A DNA stretch of 64,000 bases from assembly GCF_030272615.1 (NCBI RefSeq), contig NC_081414.1, positions 909,917,009 through 909,981,008 of the forward strand, read 5' to 3'. The translations under genes and the position numbers were made by a program. Under the pieces are notes generated by a model. That model did not search any database and had not been told where the DNA came from. It was given only the letters and a program-made list of their open reading frames with translations. The stretch's first letter is position 1. Every line of letters begins with the position of its first letter. This stretch comes from Cryptomeria japonica (taxonomy: Eukaryota; Streptophyta; Pinopsida; Cupressales; Cupressaceae). Shown one piece after another: positions 55,555 to 64,000 of this stretch.

Positions 55555-58500
55555 ATGTCTACTAATTATTTCAAGAAGGATAGTCCTAAACTTGATGGAA
55601 CCAACTATGGCATATGGAAGATTAGAATGGAGACACATCTAAATTGCATCTTAAAAGACATTTGGGAAGTTACAAAGAATGGTTATACTACTGCTGTACC
55701 AGGTCAGCCCAGTCCACCTAACTTGACAAAAGATGAGGAAAATGATTGCAAAGCAAGAGAAGCACTTTTGAGTGCATTATCAGATCAACAAATCATGGGA
55801 CTATCAGATAGGTCTACTGCTAAATCTATTTAGGATCATTTGGAAACACTGAATGAAGGAGATTCCATTATCAAAATTGCAAAACTTGAAAGCTTTTGAG
55901 TCAGGTATGAACATCTGAAAATGGAAGAAGATGAAAGGATTTCTGCTTTTATGGAAAGAGTAAATGAAATTGTTTTGGGTATTAAATGTTGTGGAGGAAC
56001 CTTAAGTAAGGATGAAATTATTTCAAAATTCTTAAGAGGATTTCCACCGGCATATAAAATGAAAGTGACTGCTATAAATGAGTTAAGAACAATGCCTAAT
56101 ACATCAGTTACTAGGGATACATTTATTGGGAAACTTTCATCTTTTGAAATTGAAGAATTTGGTCCTGTTGCTTCTATAAAGATAGATTTGGCCTTTAAAG
56201 CATCAACATCATCTACTCCATCATTTGACAAATCTGATTGGAAAGCCTTTTATGCAAGAGAACTTGAAGAAAGTAGGAAAGAAAATGAAGAACTTGAAGA
56301 ACTTGAAGCACTATTTGCAAGGAAAATACCTAAAGGTCCAGTTGGAAGTAAGTATGAAGGTAAAGCACCATTTAAATTTTTTAACTATAATAAGACTGGT
56401 CATATGGCTTCAAGATGCCCTGATAGACATGCTAGACTAAGAGAAGAAGATAGAAGAACATACAAGCCTAACCCTGAATATTAGAGATACATATTTAAGA
56501 AGAATAAAGACAACTCTTGTTACATTGCTGATGAAGGTATGACTGATGATTCTGATGAGGATCCGGCAGACAATGGATGGGTTTTTGTTGCTATAATAGA
56601 AGATCAACTAGCATCTACTACTCAACTAGTAGTATAGGCCCTTATAGCTAAAGTTGAAGCAAAGGATGAATGGATCATTGATTCAGGATGCTCACATCAT
56701 ATGATAGGAGACAAAGGTAAATTCTTGAACTTTCAAGAATACAATGGAGGCTTAGTGAGATTTGGAGATGACAAAGCTTCTTTAATCAAAGGTAAGGGTT
56801 CAATATCTCTTGATGGTAAGCATAACACTAACAATATCTACTATGTTGAAGGATTAAAGAATAATCTTTTGAGTGTTGGTAAATTAGTTGAAAAAGGATT
56901 TCAGTTACAATTTAAAAATGGAAAATGCAAAATCATGAACAGAACTAGTTTGGAAATTGCAACCGGTAATCAGACTAGAGGTAATATCTTTCATTTGAAT
57001 AACAATGAAAAGACATGCTTAATTGCACATATTGATGAAAGTTGGTTATGGCATAAGAGACTCTGTCATGTAAACTTTGATTGCATGGTAAAGATCAGTA
57101 CTACTAAGGTAGTTAGAGATTTACCTAAAATTGTCAAACCTCAGAATACAGTATGTAAAGAATGTCAATTTGGAAAGCAAGTTAGAGCTAGTTTCAAAAG
57201 TATTCCAGAAAAATCAAAGAATGCTCTTGATTTGATTCACACTGATTTATGTGGTCCAGCTAGAACTAAAAGCTTACAAGGTGATAGATATTTCATGCTA
57301 ATTATTGATGACTATTCTAGAATGTGTTGGGTTACTTTTCTCAGAGAAAAATCAGAAGCACTCAGAAAGTTTAAACTATTCAAAGCAATGGTAGCAAATG
57401 AAACTAGTAAGAAAATCAAATGTTTAAGATCAGATCAAGGAGGTGAATTTACATCTAAGGAATTTAATACATTCTGTGAAGTGAATGGAATCAAAAGATA
57501 GCTATCAGCACCTCGGACACCACAACAGAATGGAGTTGTTGAAAGGAAAAACATAACTATCTTGGATGCAACAAGAAGTATGTTATCAGAAGCAAACCTA
57601 CCACATGCATATTGGAGAGAAGCAGTCAGTACAGTGGTCTATACATTTAACAAAGTTCACATCAAAGGTGAAACCGGTAAGACCCCTCATGAACTATGGT
57701 TTGGTAATACTCCTACTCTTAAGTATTTCAGAATTTTTGGAAGTAAATTTTATATCAGAAGAGATGAGTATATTGGCAAATTTGATCCTCGAAGTGATGA
57801 ACGAATATTTCTTGGCTATTCATCTAAGAGAAAAGCATATAGATGTTTTAACAAGAGATTGCATAAAATTGTTGAGAGTACAAATGTAAAGATTGATGAA
57901 CAATTCAGAGGAACTTCAAGGTATATAGACTCTGAACCGACAATAGAAATTTTGACAAATCAACCTACATTGAATCCACCAATACAGAATGAAGATCCAG
58001 TTACCCCGATATCATCTGAAGATTCCATAGTAATTGAGGAACAACAACAAACTAAGACACCTTGGTATGTAAGGTTGAATCATTCTTAAGATCATATAAT
58101 TGGAAACAAGTTTAAAGGAGTTATGACAAGAGGAAGATTGGCAAATGAAGAGGTATGTCTTATTTCTCAAATTGAACCATCATCTGTTAATGAGGCATGT
58201 GAAGATAAATTTTGGATTAAAGCTATGGAAGAAGAATTAGAACAAATTGAGAAAAACAACACTTGGACATTAGTTCCCCGACCTAAAGATAAAAATGTAA
58301 TTGCAACCAAATGGGTATTTAGAAATAAACTTAATGAAGATGGTAAGGTTGTCAGAAATAAAGAAAGACTAGTGTGTAAGGGATATTCTCATAAAGAAGG
58401 AGTTGATTACAATGAAACCTTTGCACTGATAGCTAGAATTGAGGCAGTCGGATTATTTTTGGCTTTTCCAGCACACAAGAACTACAAAGTTTATCAAATG

Positions 58501-59556
58501 GATATTAAATTTGCATTTTTGAATGGAGATCTTGAAGAGGAAGTATACATTGAACAACCTGATGGATTTTCTTTGACAGATGACGATGATATTTTTTGCA
58601 AGTTAAGAAAAACTCTGTATGGACTAAAACAAGCTCCAAGAGCTTGGTATGCAAGATTGGATAAGTATCTTTTAAAGATTGGTTTTACTAAAGGAAATGC
58701 AGATAGCACTTTATATTATAAAGTAACTAATGATGACATCTTGATTATAGAAGTATTTGTTGATGATATAATCTTTGGAGGAGAAGATGGATTATGTAAG
58801 GAATTTTCTATTAAAATGCAGCAAGAATTTGAAATGTCTATGATTGGAGAAATAAAATTCTTTTTAAGATTGCAGATTTCACAGACTGATAAAGATATAT
58901 ACTTGAGTCAATCCAAATACTTAAAAGAGTTACTAAAGAAATTTGGGATGGATAACTCCAAACCAATAAGCACACCTATGACAACAAATGACAAATTATC
59001 ACAAAAGGATGAATCTACACCTGTTAATCCAATTAGATACAAATCTATGATAGGAGGTTTATTGTATTTGATACAATCCAGACCTGATATTATGAATGTA
59101 GTATGTATTGTTTCAAGATTTCAAAGTAATCCTAGAGAAAATCATGAATCAACAGTAAAAAGGATTTTCCTCCAATACTTACAAGGCACTATAAATCTTG
59201 GATTATGGTATCCTAGAGATGAAAACTTTGAATTATGTGCATACACATATGTAAATTGGGTAGGAGATGTGGATGATAGAAAAAGCACCACTGATGGAGC
59301 ATTCTTTCTTGGAAACAGATTAGTATCTTTATTGAGTAAGAAACAAAGTTGTACATCTTTATCAACAACAAAATTAGAATATGTTGTAGCAGCAACTAAC
59401 TGTACACAAGTAATATGGCTTAAGCAAATGTTGAAAGACATAAAGGTAAAATGCAAGGAACCTATTACTATCTATTGTGATAACACTGCAACAATTGATA
59501 TATCTAAGAATCTGGTATTTTGGTATGGTTTTGTCATTGATGTCAACACCTACTAA
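55555..59556 (+). pseudogene. Copia-2 gag-pol, single frame, truncated
   Basis: One frame from ATG 55555 to 59556 with about six nonsense codons (about 55831, 55897, 56482, 56635, 57499, 58087) and no frameshift. Gag knuckle near 56375 reads FFNYNKTGHMASRC, so two of the four zinc ligands are lost. Protease WIIDSGCSHHM; integrase HKRLCHVNFD, CKECQFGK, LRSDQGGEF and QNGVVERKN with all three acidic residues; RT FVDDIIFGG; RNase H IYCDNTATIDISKN. The frame then runs into LTR sequence and stops at 59554. Confidence 0.92.
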
Positions 59557-60569
59557 AACTCTAGCACTTTGGAGATCTAGCAACATTCACCGGCAAGCAA
59601 CTATTGCACAATTACTGGTATCTGGTACACCGGCAAGATATAATGATCACTGACACTTGGAATGGCATGGAAGACACATGGTTATGTCGAAGACATTGTC
59701 TGGACATCTTGTCCTAGAGTTTTGTTCATTGGTATATTCATAGTTGCATATTTGTTGTTACTAGCAAATAGGTCTAGGGTTACACTAGCAGGTTTATTTT
59801 TTTCAGATCAACATGGCACACTATGGAGATGATTAATTATTGTTGTAAATGCATTAAGCTAACATGTTCAATCAGTTATTGCATTGGATATTATATTGTT
59901 TGTAAATTTTTTTTATTGTAATATCTTGTATAGCCAACCTACTAAGATTGGTCTTAGGTTATGGTATAAATGTAAGATCTTATTTGTAAGATCAAATGTG
60001 GAATGCGAAAAAGGATTGTGTGAAGGTATATGCGAGATTAAGCAAAGCTATACACGCAAACATCATCTAAAGATTGAAGAAGGGTTTTTGTGAAAGCATA
60101 TCAACATTACATCGGTACTGAATCCAACATATGAAGATGCTATTTTGTGCAGTACATTCTTATTGGATTTAACCATCCAACTGTAGTCGGTGTGACTCCC
60201 ATTTTGTGATTGAGTAGTGAGCTCTAGGCTGTTGGCTTTTCTGCATGTGCAGACCCCATTTATGTACACTTACTATCTACAGTAGTATCATCTGATTGTG
60301 GGTAAGGTTTCCCACCGTGGTTTTTCCCCTTATAGGGTTTCCACGTACAAATATTGGTGTTATGTGTTGTGGATGACTTTGTGTTTATGTTTCATGCACT
60401 AATCCTTACCAGTATAGCAATTAACTATTAAAACTATCTACCAGCATACTTAACCGGTTTACCGGTATTAAGCATTAAGTTAGTTAAGTTGTTTTTGGTT
60501 TAAATTTATTCGACAACTGATTCACCCCAACCCCCCCCCCCCCCTCTTAGTTGTCTCCGAGACCTAACA
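59513..60569 (+). repeat. Copia-2 3' LTR
   Basis: Begins TGGTATTTTGG, matching the 5' LTR from its fourth base; the first three bases (TGT) are missing at the deletion junction with RNase H. Ends GACCTAACA at 60569. 1057 bp. Confidence 0.92.
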
Positions 60570-61008
60570 AAAGCATCCTATTTATGCATGATTCTATAAA
60601 TGAGTTAAACCCGATTATAAGATGACAAGGTTAGTAGCAATACTATCCTAACATGATGTACTAGTTAATGATTTAAGCTAATGATAAAAGAAATACTCTA
60701 AAATGCTTATTAGATTAATTCTTATTATAAAGAGAGGCTAGATGTATTGATAAAATTGAGCATAAATGAGATACTAAAAGTTTGGACGATCTTGAAATGG
60801 AGGAATGAGAGCTCTATTTATAGGGAAAATAGGGCAATGGATGGTCAAGATTGGAGGAGTTATTTAAGGGTCAGGATTGAAAGTTATCAATCCTTGTTTA
60901 CAATTTTCACCAATGAAATGGTGACAATTGTCATCATAAGACTGCTTGAGAGGAGAGGTAAGAAGCATTAAATGCTTGAGAAGACCTCATGGTTACCTTA
61001 GGAGGTAA

Positions 61009-61053
61009 GGGTTAAGGTTAGGTTAAGGTTAGGTTAAGGTTAGGTTAAGGTTA
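61009..61053 (-). repeat. 11-bp GGTTAGGTTAA telomere-like repeat
   Basis: About four copies of an 11-bp unit (GGTTAAGGTTA register) inside the solo LTR. It resembles a degenerate telomere-type repeat but the unit is not TTTAGGG. Confidence 0.8.
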
Positions 61054-61815
61054 TCCATTGGATAAAGCTTTTATCCAAAGGATAAAATCTTGTGCAAAGG
61101 TTAAAGGGATAACCATGGTCAAAGCAATGAATGCTTGATGAGATCCCTGGGTTAGATGAGGGTTAAGTTAGGCAAAAAGTCTCTAACCATGCCACTAAGG
61201 GTTAGTTAGCCATTAATGGTTTGAAGACTTTGGGGACAAATTTGTAAGAGTCCTTCCAAATTTGGGGGTATTCAACAAGTTAGCTTGTTGAAGGCATAAA
61301 GGCTTTAATGCCTTTTGAAGACTTTACTCCAAATTTGAGAAGTGACCTCCTCAAATTTAGGGAAAGGGGATAATATATGGGTTTAGGCTAATTGATTAGG
61401 ATTAGATGGATTCTAGAAGAAATTAGGAAGAGGGTTAGGATGCAAGTGGGAGATGTAGGAAAATGCAAGTGGGTGGGGAAAATAGAATTTAATTAAAATA
61501 AAATTAATTTATTTCAATTTGGTTGCAAGTTGGGAAATTAAATAAATTAGATTTATTTAATTGGGGTAAACTATTTAATTAACTGTTAATTTAATTAAAA
61601 AGTAGAGAGAAGGGATTTAATTAAATAAAATGATTTATTCAATTAAATGATGTAAAGGACTTAAGTGAATTTAAATAAATAAATTGAATAATTTATTTAA
61701 TTAAATAGAAGAACATGGGTGATTTAAATAAATTAGATTTAACTAAATAGAGGAATGAGAATAAAATGAACATTAAATATTCATTTAGGAATATGGTTAT
61801 TTTTATACGTCTACA

Positions 61816-62161
61816 CAAGGAAATGACAATCGGTATGATTTGGGAATGGAATCCCCTTGAGGTATGATAAAGAGGATGCCAGCTCCTGCACCATGCTGCG
61901 TGTTTGAGCCATCAAAGTACAGTTGCCAAGGCTTCATGTGTGATACCGCTAGGATGGATTCATCTGGAAATTATGAAATTAGAGGAGCAACATCTATCAT
62001 GGGTGCATCAGCTAACTGATCTATGATAGCTTGTCCCTTTATTTCTTTTATGTCCACATATTCAATGTTCAATTCACTCAAGAGCATCACCCAAGATACT
62101 TCAATGGATCAATTCTTGTGACCAGCTTAGTTTTATGAGTTAGCATGTAATGTCATAATTT
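61816..62161 (-). pseudogene. gypsy-B RNase H, middle part
   Basis: Continues the second RNase H upstream of the solo LTR: minus-strand sequence encodes FDGS.TQHGAGAGILFI-like residues near 61870-61930 and the linker to the first RNase H, with a deletion near 62093 relative to gypsy-A (ATCACCC joins AAGATACTTC). Frame broken. Confidence 0.75.
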
Positions 62162-63230
62162 CTATGAAGCAAAAACCATTGCGAGACACACATGCTCAAT
62201 TTGTGTGTAGTTTAAATCATAACTGACCAAAGTATGACTGATGTAATATACTGCCTTTTCTTTGCCTTCAGCATCTTGTTGCGCCAAGAGTGCCCCCAGT
62301 GTCGTTGGTGTAGCTGATATGTAGAGTAACAGGGGTTGTTCTGGGACTAGTGGCATCAAGACTGGTGGATTCAGAAGATAATCTTTGAGTATCTCAAAAG
62401 CCTGTTGACATTTATCATCCCATTCAAATTTAATGTTTTTGTGCAGCAAGTGCTGAAAAGGATGACATTTATCTGCAAGTTGTGCTATGACTCTTCATAT
62501 GGACTGGAGTCTTCCTTGTAAAGATCGAAGTTGACTGATATTTCTTGGTGGTGGCATTTCTAAGATCGCTTTGAATTTTGTTGGATTGGCTTCAATTCCT
62601 CTTTTTGAAACAATGTATCCAAGGATCTTCCCGGAGATTACTCCAAAGATACATTTCTTGGAATTTAGTCTCACTTTGTATTTTTCTAATCGATCAAAAA
62701 TGACTGAAAGGATGTCCAAATGTGTGTCTCTATCTAGTGATTTTCCCAATAGGTCATCAACATAATCATCTATAGTTACATGCATAAGATCATGAAAGAT
62801 AGTAGTCATGGCCTAATGGTATCTAGCACCTGCATTTTTTAGCCCAAAGGGCATGACATTCCAGTAGAAATTTCCCCAGGGACAAGTAAATGTTGTTTTG
62901 TGCTGGTCTTCGGATGTGATTTTTATTTGATTGTAGTAGAATCTGTCCATCAAAGATAACATTGCATGACCTACTGTGAGATCTACGATCAGGTCGATGT
63001 TTGCCAATGAAAATTCATGCTTAGGACAAGCTTTGTTAATGTCTTTGAAATTTGTACATATTCTAATGTTGCGATCTGGCTTACTGACCAGTACTAAGTT
63101 GGAGATCCATTCAGGATAATCAATTGGTCATATGAATCTGACATCCAACAATTTTTCAAGCTCTTCCTTTACTAATAATGCCACTTGTGGATGCATCTTT
63201 TTTAATTTTTGTTTCACTGGCTTTGCTCTT
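62162..63230 (-). pseudogene. gypsy-B reverse transcriptase and first RNase H
   Basis: 63007-62162 is one frame with two stops: FTCPWGNFYWNVMPFGLKNAG, the catalytic YVDDLLGKS near 62755, LGYIVSKRGIEANP, then RNase H LLYISATPTTLGALLAQQ. Further upstream, to 63230, the frame towards FRDINKAC is degraded. Homologous to 28038-29102. Confidence 0.88.
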
Positions 63231-64000
63231 GGTTTAGCCGTCAAATGATGCATCACTAAATCTAGATCCAGTCCAGGCATATCAACATATGACAATGCAA
63301 AATTGATTTGTCAATATGTAAAGAAACTTATGAACTTCGGTCTTTCTCTCTCTGTCAGAGATTGTGCCAGGAATATGTTATGTGGAATCTCTTCTATACC
63401 GATGTTTGTTTTGATGGTCTCCTCTACTAACATGGATGATTTTCTTCATATGATGTCGAGAGAATGTTGAGCCTTCCATCTTTGGGAACCTCAAAGAGGT
63501 TTTCACCCTCAGAAGCATCCTTTCTTTTTACTTTTTTGGGGTCAGACAGTGCTACAATGTGGTTTTCACCGTAAAACCCATGATTTGTTTTTATTTTTAC
63601 ATTTTTGTAACTGGAAGGTCCAACACCCTCACCAAAATATGCCAGGTTGTTTAGTTCTATAGTGTATCCCACCTTATGGTCCCCAAGTAGAAGATCATCT
63701 CATATGCCTAAATAGTTGATGAAGGCCTCATCATTTTGGAATGTGTCAAATTGTAAAGGTCCTTCATGGTCCCAGTCAATAAGTTGGCGGTAAACAAGGG
63801 GAAGGCCTTCAATATTTTCAAAGTCAGTGGGAGTAAGGGTGAACATACAATTATATTCAGGTATGTCAACATAATTGTCGAGGTCATCATTGGCACTCTC
63901 CTCATCTGTCTTGATCGTGAACAAGTCCAAATTGTCATCACTAAAAGTGCATTCTGGAATGGGTGTCCTCATTCTTCATGATTTTGACTTAGAACCTAAA
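63231..64000 (-). pseudogene. gypsy-B protease-RT linker, partial
   Basis: Segments 63972-63700 and 63672-63427 share a frame and match the acidic linker of gypsy-A (LDNYVDIPEYNCMFTL; PKKVKRKDASEGENLFE). A one-base loss near 63440 shifts the frame into the RT part. The element leaves the window here; the protease, gag and 5' LTR should lie beyond 64000. Confidence 0.85.

Larger units (their letters stand above)
54446..60569 (+). mobile_element. Ty1/copia element 'Copia-2', nearly complete
   Basis: 5' LTR 54446-55498, PBS, one gag-pol frame, and 3' LTR 59513-60569. The flanks AATGC and AAAGC are a 5-bp TSD with one change. The region from inside RNase H to the 3' LTR start (pol end, 3' untranslated region, PPT) is deleted, so pol runs straight into the LTR. 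LTR differences are mostly C-to-T or G-to-A. Confidence 0.92.
54185..61815 (-). mobile_element. Gypsy-type solo LTR, interrupted by Copia-2
   Basis: Ends TGTATGCGG ... GTCTACA with a perfect 5-bp TSD CAAGG (54180-54184 and 61816-61820). Without Copia-2 and its TSD it is about 1.5 kb. End words resemble the gypsy-A LTR (TGTATATGG ... GTCTACA) but the body differs, so it is a related family. It has no internal coding region, hence solo LTR. A minus-strand TATA-like CTATAAATAG lies near 60815 and AT palindromes near 61490-61740. Confidence 0.85.
46518..64000 (-). mobile_element. Ty3/gypsy Tat/Ogre-like element 'gypsy-B' (main body)
   Basis: The older copy of the gypsy-A family. With the LTR part at 16884-17470 it forms the outermost shell of the right-hand nest. 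From the 3' LTR it has the PPT (46701-46714), the antisense PMD gene, a spacer with a copia solo LTR, integrase, RNase H, RT and the linker, leaving the window at 64000. Pol is split in the second RNase H by a solo LTR (54185-61815). It has more stops and frameshifts than gypsy-A. Confidence 0.9.

Noticed and set aside
61009..61053. Interstitial telomere
   Set aside because: Unit is 11 bp (GGTTAGGTTAA), not TTTAGGG, and it lies within an LTR.

Overview
This window looks like intergenic heterochromatin of a large plant genome, probably a gymnosperm. That guess rests on the density and style of nested LTR retrotransposons and AT-rich decayed DNA; no host marker gene is present to confirm it. 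I see no rRNA, tRNA, CRISPR or bacterial-type feature. Almost every base can be placed in a stack of retroelements, whose boundaries I set by hand from LTR ends (TG...CA), target-site duplications (TSDs), primer-binding sites (PBS), polypurine tracts (PPT) and reading frames that resume across insertions.

Left part (1-16883). A minus-strand Ty3/gypsy element, 'gypsy-C' (gag-protease with a G-patch, 1-2830 and 8982-12433), is split inside gag by a full-length plus-strand Ty1/copia element, 'Copia-1' (2831-8976). To its right lie the 3' end and LTR of another copia ('Copia-3', 12434-14804), a 0.7 kb compound TG/TA/TATG microsatellite, and about 1.4 kb of unassigned AT-rich sequence.

Right part (16884-64000) is one nest. 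The outermost element is 'gypsy-B' (minus strand). Its 3' LTR starts at 16884 and its body runs from 46701 past the window end. A 5'-truncated LINE (17471-46517) sits in that LTR. A younger copy of the same gypsy family, 'gypsy-A' (20353-43394, TSD GTAAG), sits in the LINE reading frame. Gypsy-A carries a 6.66 kb insert (31691-38354) with the only long intact ORF of the window (1214 codons, unknown function). Gypsy-B's body also holds a copia-type solo LTR (50378-51186, TSD CAAAC) and a gypsy-type solo LTR (54185-61815, TSD CAAGG), which is itself split by a nearly complete copia, 'Copia-2' (54446-60569).

The gypsy-A/B family is the most interesting content. Its pol has two RNase H domains, the hallmark of the Tat/Ogre lineage. 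Between pol and the 3' LTR it carries a convergent antisense gene for a plant mobile domain (PMD) protein. In both copies this gene has its own TATA box, a 66-nt first exon and a splice donor; the acceptor is intact only in A. The intron holds (i) an array of a GCGCGTCTGTGT-type motif and (ii) an array of 25-bp hairpins whose stems covary around a constant loop. The same motif is arrayed again in the gag-pol leader, in the same orientation relative to gag-pol, so the two ends of the genomic RNA are complementary. All retroelement genes are broken, mostly by nonsense changes, so none of the copies looks autonomous.
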